NCBI GenBank assembly: GCA_017472605.1
Contig: JAFUPV010000042.1
Location: 1-53,737, forward strand
Reading direction: 5' to 3'
Source of the DNA: Lachnospiraceae bacterium
GTDB lineage: Bacteria > Bacillota > Clostridia > Lachnospirales > Lachnospiraceae
DNA: 53,737 nucleotides
The notes below the pieces were generated by a model that was not told the DNA's origin, made no database searches, and was given only the letters and a program-made list of their open reading frames with translations. This document shows positions 24,569-33,668 of this stretch, piece by piece; the stretch's first letter is position 1, and every line of letters begins with the position of its first letter. Made by a program: the position numbers and the translations under genes.

Positions 24569-26662
24569 GTGAGTATTGACAGACTTCGTCTGGTTCGCCG
24601 TCACAATCCGTTGCTGTTGAAAGCCGATACTACCTCTCCGTTGTCCGTGGGCAACGGAGAGCTTGCTTTTACAGCGGATGTAACAGGAATGCAGACACTC
24701 TATGATTATTATGAAGAAAAGAAAATGCCGTTATGTACCCAGTCTCAGTGGGGCTGGCATACCACTCCGGTGAGCAGTGAGAAATATGCTTACAGCCAGG
24801 AGGAACTGGTGGAAACAGAATATGATTTTAATGGCAGAACAGTCGTTTATCCCATCGAATGTGCAGAAGGAAACGAAGCGGTCTATCGATGGCTTCGCGA
24901 AAATCCCCATCGGCTGAATCTTGCAAGAATCGGTCTTCTGTATCAGGGAAAGCGGATTGAAATGGATCAGATGGATCAGATTCGCCAGGAACTGGATCTG
25001 TATACCGGGATTCTGACCAGTGAATTTACGGTTGACGGAATTCCCTGCTGTGTAAAGACCTCCTGCGATCCGAATCAGGATACACTTGGCTTTCAGATCA
25101 GCTGCAAGGCGCTTGCAGACGGTTCTCTTTCTGTTTTGTTTGCTTTTGCCTACGGCAGCCCGAAGATATCGGCAGCCGATTTTGGCTGCCCGGATGCCCA
25201 TGAAACGATTCTGACTGGAGAGGGCGAATCCTTTGTGTTTGAGCGACATCTGGACCGTGACTGCTATTTCTGCAAAGTGTCCTGTGATTCGGACGCGGAA
25301 ATGTCGTTCTTTGCGGATGAAAATGGGTGGAAGAAGCATTTTTATCAGATGAAGGCAATGGAAGCAGAGCAGCTTTCGCTGACCGTTACCTTCGCTCCGG
25401 ACAGGGACACACTGGATCAGAAAGAGGAGACATGCGCGGACAAAGTGGAAGCAGACAGCAGAAAGAGCTGGGAAGATTATTGGACAAAGACAGGTGTGAT
25501 CGAGCTGATTGACAGCAAAGATCCGAGAGCAAAGGAACTGGAGCGTCGAATTGTTCTTTCTCAGTACCTGCTTGCAATTCAGAGCAGCGGATCGGTTCCG
25601 CCTCAGGAGACAGGGCTGACCTGCAACAGCTGGTATGGAAAGTTCCATCTGGAAATGTATTTCTGGCATGAAGGCTATCTGCCGCTGTGGGGACGGACTG
25701 ACCGTCTGGAGAAGAGTTTGAAATGGTATGTGGATCACCTGCCCCAGGCCCGCGCCAATGCGGCAAAGAACGGCTATGCAGGAGCGCGCTGGCCGAAAAT
25801 GGTCGGTATCGATGGCATCGACTGTCCATCCCCCATTGCGCCGCTTCTGATCTGGCAGCAGCCGCACATCATTTACATGCTTCACCTGGGGTATCTGGAT
25901 AAAAATGATCTGGCTTTTGCTGAAAAATACTATCCGCTGGTGAAGGAATCCGCGGATTTCATGGCGGATTTCGCTGTGAAAAATGAGAGAGGAGAGTATG
26001 AACTGCTGTCTCCGCTGATTCCGGTTCAGGAATGTCATCCGCCCAGAGAAACAAAAAATCCGGTATTTGAAGTGGAATACTGGGTGTTTGGTCTGCGCGT
26101 TGCCATCCGCTGGGCAGAAATGCTTGGAAAGGAAGTCCCTCAGAAATGGATTGAAGTCTGTGAGCACATGATTCCATCACCGATTGACGAAGAAGGATAT
26201 TACCGCGCCCACAGCAATTGTACGGAAACCTACGGAACTTATGCAGTTGACCATCCGTCGTTTTTGATGGCTTACGGCGTGATCGATACCGGACGCATGG
26301 ATGCAAAGGCGATGGAACGTTCGCTGGAACGCAGTCTGAAGGTGTGGGAGGAAGCGTCCCTCTGGGGATGGGATTTTGCTGTCATGGCAATGACGGCCGT
26401 GAAGCTGGGAAGACCGGATTTCGCCATTGAACTGATTCTGAAGGATACACTGAAAAATGTCTATGTGGCAAGCGGAAACAATCGCCAGGAGTCCAGGGAT
26501 GATCTGCCTCTGTATCTGCCGGGCAATGGATCCCTCCTGCTTGCGGCTGCCATGATGACGGCCGGTTATGAGGGCTGTGAGGAAGAATGTCCGGGATTTC
26601 CGAAGGACGGCAGCTGGACTGTGCGCTTTGAGGGAATTCGCCCAATGCCTGCTGTGAAATAG
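24569..26662 (+). CDS. Probable (alpha/alpha)6-barrel glycosidase of uncertain family
   Basis: A 697-residue cytoplasmic protein without signal peptide. The start is GTG 24569, which has AAAGGAG seven bases upstream; earlier in-frame starts lack a spaced site. It opens with RHNPLLLKADTTSPLSVGNGE, resembling the N-terminal region of GH65- and GH95-like enzymes, then a beta-sandwich up to about residue 290, then an alpha-rich C-terminal half with FHLEMYFWHEGYLPLWG, PQARANAAKNGYAGARWPKM and PLIPVQECHPPRETKNPV, which fits a six-hairpin glycosidase. Glu and Asp in those segments are candidate catalytic residues, but I cannot assign a family with confidence. It is the last gene of the first importer operon, so its substrate should be what that importer brings in. 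Confidence 0.65.
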   Translation: MSIDRLRLVRRHNPLLLKADTTSPLSVGNGELAFTADVTGMQTLYDYYEEKKMPLCTQSQWGWHTTPVSSEKYAYSQEELVETEYDFNGRTVVYPIECAEGNEAVYRWLRENPHRLNLARIGLLYQGKRIEMDQMDQIRQELDLYTGILTSEFTVDGIPCCVKTSCDPNQDTLGFQISCKALADGSLSVLFAFAYGSPKISAADFGCPDAHETILTGEGESFVFERHLDRDCYFCKVSCDSDAEMSFFADENGWKKHFYQMKAMEAEQLSLTVTFAPDRDTLDQKEETCADKVEADSRKSWEDYWTKTGVIELIDSKDPRAKELERRIVLSQYLLAIQSSGSVPPQETGLTCNSWYGKFHLEMYFWHEGYLPLWGRTDRLEKSLKWYVDHLPQARANAAKNGYAGARWPKMVGIDGIDCPSPIAPLLIWQQPHIIYMLHLGYLDKNDLAFAEKYYPLVKESADFMADFAVKNERGEYELLSPLIPVQECHPPRETKNPVFEVEYWVFGLRVAIRWAEMLGKEVPQKWIEVCEHMIPSPIDEEGYYRAHSNCTETYGTYAVDHPSFLMAYGVIDTGRMDAKAMERSLERSLKVWEEASLWGWDFAVMAMTAVKLGRPDFAIELILKDTLKNVYVASGNNRQESRDDLPLYLPGNGSLLLAAAMMTAGYEGCEEECPGFPKDGSWTVRFEGIRPMPAVK

Positions 26663-26677
26663 AAAAAACGGGATGTA

Positions 26678-26708
26678 CTGAATTTAGTGAATTAAGTACC
26701 AAATTCAG
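26678..26708. other. Inverted repeat before the second importer promoter
   Basis: CTGAATTT (26678-26685) and AAATTCAG (26701-26708) form an 8-base inverted repeat with a 15-base loop and no T run. It could be a weak terminator stem or a protein-binding site; I cannot tell which. Confidence 0.3.
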
Positions 26709-26751
26709 ATGTGAATATTTAATAAAAACATAAGATTCTAAGAATATTCTG

Positions 26752-26780
26752 TTTACAAATCGGTGAATGAATTGTATAAT
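26752..26780 (+). promoter_or_regulatory. Promoter of the second importer operon
   Basis: TTTACA (26752-26757), a 17-base spacer and a perfect TATAAT (26775-26780) lie 35 bases before the first permease gene. Confidence 0.8.
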
Positions 26781-26814
26781 AAACCCATGAAAAAACTGGC
26801 GGAGGGTATACATA

Positions 26815-27762
26815 ATGACGAAAAAGAAAGCTGCACCTGTCGTTGTGCATAAAAAAGGCTATCTTAGAAAAAAGATCTGGCAGTACCGTTGGATTTATCT
26901 TCTCGGTTTACCTGGATTAACGATTTTAGTCCTTTTTAACTATATTCCCATGAGCGGTCTTCTGATGGCGTTCCAGGATTACAATCCATACAAGGGACTT
27001 CTCGGAAGTGAATGGGTCGGCCTGAAGCATTTCGATAAGCTGTTTAACGACGCCAAATTCTACCGGATGCTCAAGAACACGATCATCATTAACCTTCTGG
27101 AAATGCTGACGTTCCCGGCTCCGATTATTCTGGCACTGCTTCTGAATGAGCTTCGCAGTACAAAACTGAAAAAGGTAATCCAGACAAGTGTTTACCTTCC
27201 TCATTTCCTTTCCTGGGCAATTGTTGTATCACTGACTTTCTTCCTGCTCTCCAGTGAACAGGGTATTGTCAACAAGATTGCCGTGTCCATGGGCGGAACA
27301 CCGACGAAATATCTGCAGTCCAAAGACTGGATTTATCCGATCATCACCATCCAGAGCCTCTGGAAGGGCGTGGGCTGGAGTTCCATCGTTTATCTTGCCG
27401 CAATCGCGGGCGTTGATCAGGAACTGTACGAGGCAGCGAAGATTGACGGTGCAAACAAGCTTCAGCAGATGCTGAAAATCACCATTCCAAGCATCATGCC
27501 GACCGTTGTTGTCATGCTGATCATGAAGATGGGAAGCATCATCTCCGTAGGCTTTGAGCAGATTTTCCTGATGACCAATGCAAATGTCAAGTCGATGCTG
27601 GAGGTATTCGAGGTTTACATCTACCAGAATGGTGTTGCTTCCGGTTTCCCGAACTACTCCTATACAACTGCAATCGGTATGTTCAAGTCGGTTGTCAGCA
27701 CCGGGCTGGTTCTGCTTACCAACTGGCTGACCACCCGTAAGGGCTACAGCGGTGTCATGTAA
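26815..27762 (+). CDS. Polysaccharide ABC transporter permease, LplB/YteP type
   Basis: A 315-residue permease with six membrane helices and EAA loop LYEAAKIDGANKLQQMLKITIP near 203-224. The N-terminal IWQYRWIYLLGLPGLTILVLFNYIPMSGLLMAFQDYNP pattern, read in pieces, is typical of the LplB branch that serves large or complex oligosaccharides (for example YteP in rhamnogalacturonan uptake). GGAGGG lies before the ATG. It is the first gene of the second importer, which differs in gene order (permeases first, binding protein last) from the first importer. Confidence 0.88.
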   Translation: MTKKKAAPVVVHKKGYLRKKIWQYRWIYLLGLPGLTILVLFNYIPMSGLLMAFQDYNPYKGLLGSEWVGLKHFDKLFNDAKFYRMLKNTIIINLLEMLTFPAPIILALLLNELRSTKLKKVIQTSVYLPHFLSWAIVVSLTFFLLSSEQGIVNKIAVSMGGTPTKYLQSKDWIYPIITIQSLWKGVGWSSIVYLAAIAGVDQELYEAAKIDGANKLQQMLKITIPSIMPTVVVMLIMKMGSIISVGFEQIFLMTNANVKSMLEVFEVYIYQNGVASGFPNYSYTTAIGMFKSVVSTGLVLLTNWLTTRKGYSGVM

Positions 27763-27797
27763 CGGACTATTACAGAATTGAGAAGGAGAGCAGCAAG

Positions 27798-28688
27798 ATG
27801 AGTAAAGATAGAAAAAAGATGGGAATGAAAGCAAAACAGAATCTGTACCAGTTTATTCTGGGATTCTTTCTGTTGCTTCTTGCCGGAACGATGGTTCTTC
27901 CTTTCGTATATGTCCTGATGGTATCCTTTACGGATGGCTCTGTGTATGAAAGCGGAAAATTCATTCTCTGGCCGGAAAAGTGGTCTACTGAGGCATATGA
28001 GTTGATTTTATCAGGAAAAGGTTTCTTAAATTCCCTGAAATCCACGCTCCTGATTACCGGTATCGGAACACCGATGAACGTTGTCTTTAACGCCGGTCTT
28101 GGATACATGCTTTCCAAGCCGATTCCGGGAAGAAAGTTCTTTAATAAAATGGTAATGTTCACGATGCTGTTCGGCGCCGGTCTGATTCCGAACTTCATCA
28201 ACATCCGTAACCTGGGGCTGATGGACAGCATCTTCGCAAGCATTCTTCCTGGTGTCTGCGGTGCATGGACCGTTATGGTCATGAGATCCTTCTTTGAAGG
28301 AATTCCGTCCGAGCTGGAAGAGGCAGCAAAGATTGACGGATGCGGTCAGCTTCGAATTTTCGCAACCATCGTGCTTCCGCTGTCAAAGGCAATGCTTGCA
28401 ACCTTTACGCTGTTTGCGGCCGTTTCCTACTGGAACACCTATTTCAGCGCGATCATGTACATGACGACAACGGAAAAAATGCCGCTGCAGGTATACGTTC
28501 AGAAAATCGTTCTTTCAACAAACATCTCGGATGTGGTTGACCTGACAACAGAGCTTGCCAATACCGTACCTCAGGAAGTTATGCGTATGGCAGCCGTTAT
28601 CGTAGTAACATTACCAATCATCATCGTCTATCCGTTCCTGCAGAAGCACTTTGCAACCGGAATGATGGTAGGCGCAGTAAAGGGTTAA
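27798..28688 (+). CDS. Polysaccharide ABC transporter permease, LplC/YtcP type
   Basis: A 296-residue permease with six helices and EAA loop LEEAAKIDGCGQLRIFATIVLP. The N-terminal VLMVSFTDGSVYESGKFILWPEKW and the C-terminal LQKHFATGMMVGAVKG are typical of the YtcP/LplC branch. AAGGAGAG precedes the ATG. It lies 35 bases after the partner permease and 69 bases before the binding protein; the latter gap holds a small hairpin (28711-28735) that may protect or process the mRNA. Confidence 0.88.
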   Translation: MSKDRKKMGMKAKQNLYQFILGFFLLLLAGTMVLPFVYVLMVSFTDGSVYESGKFILWPEKWSTEAYELILSGKGFLNSLKSTLLITGIGTPMNVVFNAGLGYMLSKPIPGRKFFNKMVMFTMLFGAGLIPNFINIRNLGLMDSIFASILPGVCGAWTVMVMRSFFEGIPSELEEAAKIDGCGQLRIFATIVLPLSKAMLATFTLFAAVSYWNTYFSAIMYMTTTEKMPLQVYVQKIVLSTNISDVVDLTTELANTVPQEVMRMAAVIVVTLPIIIVYPFLQKHFATGMMVGAVKG

Positions 28689-28757
28689 GCCCTGTTTCAA
28701 CATGTTAATAAAGCGGACGCCCAAAGGCGCTGCTTAATAATAAGGAGGATACAAACT

Positions 28758-30350
28758 ATGAGTAAGATTAAGAGATTCAGTGCTGCCGCATTAGCAGGTC
28801 TGATGGCAATGAGTGCATTCTCAACGCTGGCAATGGCTGAGGAGTCCAAGGATGATCGCATCACGATTTCTGTTCTGGGTGTTGACTGGGGTTACGGCCC
28901 GAGCGCAAACAGTGACATGGAGATCTGGTGGGAAGATCTTTACGATGTAAACCTGGATATCGAGTGGGTTAACTACAACGATTATCATCAGAAGATCAAC
29001 ACCATGATGGCTGCTGATACTCTTCCGGATGTTGTACAGATCTACAAGATGAACAATAACTACTATTACCCGATCTTTACCCAGGCAATCGACAATGGTC
29101 TGTTCCTGGATATGACCGACTACCTGTTCGCTGACGGCGAGGGCATTGCTGAGACAAACGCAGTTATGAAGAACTGGGAAGACACCATGTGGGAGCAGGC
29201 TACCTACAACGGCGGCATCTACATCCTTCCGAGATCCAAGGCTGAGGTATTCCAGCAGTCCGGTATCACCGTTCGTCGTGACCTGATGAAGAAGTACGGT
29301 TTCGAAGAGGAGCCGGCAACCATGGACGAGCTGAAGACATGGCTGATCGATCTGTCCAACGCTGCAACAGAGGGCGAAGGCGAGAAGATCTATGCGCTTG
29401 ACTTCTATGGCGACAACTTCATGCAGGATCGTGTAAAGGCATTTGCAGTTGCATTTACCGGACAGATGGATTGGGGTCTGGATGAGAATGGCGAGTTCCA
29501 GTACATGCAGTTCAACGAGAAGTACATTGACTTCCTGAACTGGATGAAGGATCTCTATGATGCAGAAGTTCTGGATCCGGAGTTCGTTCTGAACAACTCT
29601 GAGACTTCCAAGTGGAAGGCTGGACGTTCTGTTGCTTACCTGACCGCATGGTACAACTGGAACCAGTCTGCAGACCTTACCTCCAACAAGATCTTCGACA
29701 GCAACACACCGGATACCTACGAAGCATGGTGTCTCATGCCTGTAGAAGGACCGGAAGCAACTGTTATCAGCGTAAACTCCTCCGATATCGACTCCTGCGT
29801 AGCAATCAACGCAAAGTGTGACGAAGAGAAGATCGCTAAGATCATGGAAGTGTTCAACGGAACAGAAGAAGCAATTCCGGGCTATGACATGGTTATGAAC
29901 AATGGTGTAGAAGGCGTTCACTACAAGGTATTAGAGGATGGAACTCTTGATACTTCTGACGAAGAGATGGGCCGTAAGAGAACCGAAGGTTATGTAGGCG
30001 CATGGAACCAGATCTTCTTAAAGACCGATGCTGACCAGATCGTTGGTAAGTTCATGAGAGCAGGCGCTAAGCGTGCATCTGATGAGAACATCCAGAGAGC
30101 AACTGACATTAAGGCTGAGCTGAGTGCATTCGTTGCTGAGTCCGGTCTGAAGCACGAGAACACCAACCTTGTTTCTGAGACCTACAACGCTGAGTGGGCA
30201 AACCTGACTGCTGACGTTAACACCAACTGCGCACTGTACGTTCAGGGCGAGCTGAGTGAGGACGAGTGGAAGGAATTCGTAGCTGGTATCGTTGAGTCTG
30301 ACGAGTACAAGGCTATCCAGGCTGAGCTCAAGGCTGCAAAGGGTGAATAA
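28758..30350 (+). CDS. Polysaccharide ABC transporter solute-binding protein (LplA/YtcQ-like)
   Basis: A 530-residue extracellular binding protein, the usual large size for the LplA/YtcQ branch. Residues 1-27 form a signal peptide ending LAMA before Glu. As in the other binding protein there is no lipobox Cys, so anchoring must be by another route or the protein is released. The mature part begins with a beta strand (DDRITISVLGVDWGYG), then DIEWVNYNDYHQKINTMMAADTLPDVVQ, the usual lobe-1 pattern. AAGGAGG lies before the ATG, and a strong hairpin with T run follows the gene, which would favour binding-protein output over the distal enzyme genes. Confidence 0.88.
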   Translation: MSKIKRFSAAALAGLMAMSAFSTLAMAEESKDDRITISVLGVDWGYGPSANSDMEIWWEDLYDVNLDIEWVNYNDYHQKINTMMAADTLPDVVQIYKMNNNYYYPIFTQAIDNGLFLDMTDYLFADGEGIAETNAVMKNWEDTMWEQATYNGGIYILPRSKAEVFQQSGITVRRDLMKKYGFEEEPATMDELKTWLIDLSNAATEGEGEKIYALDFYGDNFMQDRVKAFAVAFTGQMDWGLDENGEFQYMQFNEKYIDFLNWMKDLYDAEVLDPEFVLNNSETSKWKAGRSVAYLTAWYNWNQSADLTSNKIFDSNTPDTYEAWCLMPVEGPEATVISVNSSDIDSCVAINAKCDEEKIAKIMEVFNGTEEAIPGYDMVMNNGVEGVHYKVLEDGTLDTSDEEMGRKRTEGYVGAWNQIFLKTDADQIVGKFMRAGAKRASDENIQRATDIKAELSAFVAESGLKHENTNLVSETYNAEWANLTADVNTNCALYVQGELSEDEWKEFVAGIVESDEYKAIQAELKAAKGE

Positions 30351-30457
30351 TTAAAAAGTAAAGTATTCGCATATAGATCAACGGATCTTTTATCGCGGAT
30401 CGTACACAGAAACCGTCCGGGACAGGTGATGACCTGACCGTCGGTAAGTGAAGAAAG

Positions 30458-30488
30458 AAAGAGGTGTCCGGTTCGGACACCTCTTTTT
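30458..30488 (+). terminator. Terminator/attenuator after the second binding-protein gene
   Basis: AAAGAGGTGTCCG pairs perfectly with CGGACACCTCTTT around a three-base GTT loop, followed by further T. No new sigma-A promoter is evident before the next gene, so partial read-through into the enzyme genes is likely. Confidence 0.85.
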
Positions 30489-30590
30489 GACGAATGGAAC
30501 ATTTGAAAAATAAAACAACTGCAAAAGCAGGAGAAGCGCAGGAAAGGCTTCTGCCAATAAAGAATTTTGGAAAGGGAACGTGTGAATCAT

Positions 30591-33500
30591 ATGGCCAGAC
30601 AGGATTTTTTCTTAGACATCGCCATGACAAAACATCCCATCAGTGATCAGGTGAAGGAAGTCATGCCGAGAGAACCGGTAACGACACGATTTGAAGCTGC
30701 TGATTGTGAATTCCCATACAGGGAAACTGTATTTTCGGATAAATTGAGCTATGAGGAGCGGCTGGAACAGTTTCAGGCGGAGCTTGTCCGTCTGCGTGAG
30801 TACTATAAGCCGTTTATGAGAAATCTGCTTCCAACGCAGCCGGATACAAAGGTGAGCAGAGAAATTGATACCTTTGAATTCCGCTATCTGGAACCGGGAG
30901 AAATTTTTACACAGAGAAATCGGAAAGATAAGAAGTGGGAGACGGTAACGATTCCCGACTACAGAGGACCGGCCAATGAGGATGGAGTCTGGCGCGGCTA
31001 TTACCGGACAATGGTGGATGCTTCTGATCTGGAAGTCGGAAAGCGGGCAATTCTCAGCTTTCAATGCGTCGATTACATTGCGGAAATCTATGTAAACGGA
31101 TGCTTTGTTGGCCGCCATGAGGGACTCTTTGCGCCATTTTCCTTTGATGTAACTGATATGATCCGAACAGACGTGGAAAATGAACTGGTAATCCTGGTGA
31201 AAAATGACATTCCGACACTGGGAATCGGAGATATTCTGGACGGAGACAAGATCTATGCGGCAACCGGTCCTGGCTGGGATGATCCGGTAACCGGCTGGCA
31301 CCATTGTCCGGCTGGCGCCGGTGTGTTCGGCATAGTACATCTGGAGTATTGCCCTCCGTTCTATGTCGATGATGTGTTTGTCCGTCCTATGATCGATGAG
31401 AAGATGGTTGAGATCCGAATTGGAGTGACCAATTTCGTGGAGACTGTGCCGCTGGACTATGAGATGGAGGTAACGCTGCTGCCCAAGAATTTTGAAGGCG
31501 ATGCGGCTGGTGATCTGCAGGCGAAGGTTTACAGCATCGGAAGAGGAAAGAACGAATATCGTTACTTTATTCCGATGAAGGAAATGAAGCTCTGGGAACC
31601 GGACACGCCATATCTCTATGGTGCGATAGTTTCTCTGAAAAAAGATGGCATTACCGTATCAAACCGTGTGGGCACCTTTGGCTTAAAGAAATTTGTCAGT
31701 GATGAGACGACAAAACCGAAGGGAAAGCTGTTCTTCAACAACCGTCCCATCGTTCTTCGCGGCGCCAATGAAATGGGCCACCTGCAGCAGTGCGTCATGA
31801 ACAAAGACTGGGATCAGCTGATTGACGATATTCTGATTGCCAAGATCGGAAACATGAACTATTATCGTGTCACTCAGCGGCCGGTGCAGGAGGAAATCTA
31901 TGATTATTTTGACATGCTCGGCATGATGCATCAGTGCGATCTGCCGTTGTTTGGCTTCCTTCGCCGACCTCAGTTCTGTGAGGCGGTTCGTCAGTCCGCA
32001 GAAATGGAGCATCTGATTCGCCGCCATGTTTCAACAATCATGGTTACGTTCATCAATGAGCCCATGTGCATCCGCCGGATGGAGGATCCCAATAATAAAT
32101 ATTCCAAACGATATAACTGGAAGGGACACAGAAACCTGCTGCGTGACGAGCTGGAGGCGTTCTTTGCAGCGGCAAGAAAAGCAATTTATGTGGAAAATCC
32201 GGACCGGGTGATCAAGAATGTCGAGGGCGACTACGATCCGCCGACCGGTGAAGGAATGCCTGATTTCCACTGCTATACCATGTGGTACAGCAACCACGGA
32301 GAGCCTATCGGAAGACTTCGCAAGGGCTACCTGCCTCCTGTGATGGACGGCTGGATGATGGGCTGCGGTGAATATGGAGCGGAAGGTCTGGATCCGGCGG
32401 ATTTGATGATGCGCCGTTATCCCAGGGAGTGGCTTGCGAAAAATGAAGACGGCAGCTGGTTCCCGGATAAAATTGTCCGCGCCCAGACCCATTCGGTTCA
32501 GGGTGACTGGTACCAGGAACAGACGACGATGGAGGACTGGGTCAGAGAGAGTCAGAAGCATCAGGCAAATGCAACTGCAATGATGACGGATGCCTTCCGC
32601 CGCCGCGGCGACCGGATCAGCCATACTGCCATCCATCTGCTGATTGATGCGTGGCCGTCCGGCTGGATGAAGACGCTGGTTGACTGTGAGAGAAAACCGA
32701 AGCCTGCCTATTTTGCATATCAGGACAGCCTTCGCCCGCTTCGTGTCAATCTGTACTGTGACAGACGTTATGTTTATGCAGGAGAAACCGTGCCGGTGGA
32801 AGCATGGCTGCTGAATGATCTTCCGGATGCAAAGAAGCTGACAATCCTTGCCTCTGTGTCAAGAGAAACGGGCAGCATTGAATCCGGCAGAGCATCGGGC
32901 AGCGTATGGAAGCTTACCGCCGAGGTGGATGCTGCCTACGCAGTCTGTGCCGGTGTAATCCCGATGACCGTTCCAAATGTGGAAAAGGCAGAGAAATTCA
33001 CACTGGATGCCTGCATTCTGGATGAAAACGGTACGGTGATCCATGCAGAGCGCCTTGGCTTTACCGCATATCCCCGTTTACATGGTTTTGTTTCTGTTCT
33101 CGGTGAGGAAGCGGAAATCTGTGCACAGAAGATGGGACTTACCGTGGAGATGCACAAGAGGAACGATGCAGAGGAAGCAGGTAGCGCGAACAGGAATGGA
33201 GGACTTCTTGTTTCGGATACTTCCGAGGAAGCAAAAGTAGCAATCCGCAGCCAGCTGAATGCAGGAGGAAATGTGGTTCTTCTGCTGAAAAACGAGCCGG
33301 GGCAGTGGGAGCTGGATGGAGTGGAAGTAACGACGAAAAAATGCGCTTCCGTTTTCTTTGCCGCCGCAGTACCGGAGTACCAGTCCTATCAGCTGGAAAT
33401 GATGTATAATGAAACTGTGGATTACATGGATTTCACCGGTGAGACAATGATCGTCTGTGAACAGGGAGAAGAGCTGGTGTACAGTTATGGAAAGTCCGGC

Positions 33501-33665
33501 TTTGACAAGAGCAGCGGCAGGAAACCGCATCTGCCGTTTGTGCAGAAAATCAAAGTGGGAGACGGTACGCTGTATCTGGTGACGCTGCTGATGGACGGAA
33601 AGTCAGGCGTCAATGCAAATCTGGATCATTTTCTTGCAGATCTTCTGCGTGGAGGAAAGGAGTAA
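30591..33665 (+). CDS. GH2-family glycosidase (atypical)
   Basis: A 1024-residue cytoplasmic enzyme with a GH2 sugar-binding domain in the first 250 residues (GVWRGYYRTMVDA, then QCVDYIAEIYVNGCFVGRHEG), an immunoglobulin-like domain, and a TIM barrel. The acid/base is predicted as E490 in VTFINEP and the nucleophile as E594 in GCGEYGAEG. The barrel shows little of the usual beta-galactosidase signatures, and an extra C-terminal region of about 250 residues follows, so the substrate is unclear; exo-beta-mannosidase, beta-glucuronidase or beta-arabinosidase-like activities are all possible. ATG 30591 is chosen; GTG 30582 with AAGGGA four bases upstream, and TTG 30567, are alternative starts. 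It is the first enzyme gene behind the second importer. Confidence 0.75.
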   Translation: MARQDFFLDIAMTKHPISDQVKEVMPREPVTTRFEAADCEFPYRETVFSDKLSYEERLEQFQAELVRLREYYKPFMRNLLPTQPDTKVSREIDTFEFRYLEPGEIFTQRNRKDKKWETVTIPDYRGPANEDGVWRGYYRTMVDASDLEVGKRAILSFQCVDYIAEIYVNGCFVGRHEGLFAPFSFDVTDMIRTDVENELVILVKNDIPTLGIGDILDGDKIYAATGPGWDDPVTGWHHCPAGAGVFGIVHLEYCPPFYVDDVFVRPMIDEKMVEIRIGVTNFVETVPLDYEMEVTLLPKNFEGDAAGDLQAKVYSIGRGKNEYRYFIPMKEMKLWEPDTPYLYGAIVSLKKDGITVSNRVGTFGLKKFVSDETTKPKGKLFFNNRPIVLRGANEMGHLQQCVMNKDWDQLIDDILIAKIGNMNYYRVTQRPVQEEIYDYFDMLGMMHQCDLPLFGFLRRPQFCEAVRQSAEMEHLIRRHVSTIMVTFINEPMCIRRMEDPNNKYSKRYNWKGHRNLLRDELEAFFAAARKAIYVENPDRVIKNVEGDYDPPTGEGMPDFHCYTMWYSNHGEPIGRLRKGYLPPVMDGWMMGCGEYGAEGLDPADLMMRRYPREWLAKNEDGSWFPDKIVRAQTHSVQGDWYQEQTTMEDWVRESQKHQANATAMMTDAFRRRGDRISHTAIHLLIDAWPSGWMKTLVDCERKPKPAYFAYQDSLRPLRVNLYCDRRYVYAGETVPVEAWLLNDLPDAKKLTILASVSRETGSIESGRASGSVWKLTAEVDAAYAVCAGVIPMTVPNVEKAEKFTLDACILDENGTVIHAERLGFTAYPRLHGFVSVLGEEAEICAQKMGLTVEMHKRNDAEEAGSANRNGGLLVSDTSEEAKVAIRSQLNAGGNVVLLLKNEPGQWELDGVEVTTKKCASVFFAAAVPEYQSYQLEMMYNETVDYMDFTGETMIVCEQGEELVYSYGKSGFDKSSGRKPHLPFVQKIKVGDGTLYLVTLLMDGKSGVNANLDHFLADLLRGGKE

Positions 33666-33668
33666 GCG

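Noticed and set aside
26704-26757. A fourth 11-base repeat array before the second importer promoter (TTCTAA and TTCTGT)
   Set aside because: Only two weak hexamers fit the spacing and neither has the TTCA core; the run does not join the -35 as in the array at 20995.
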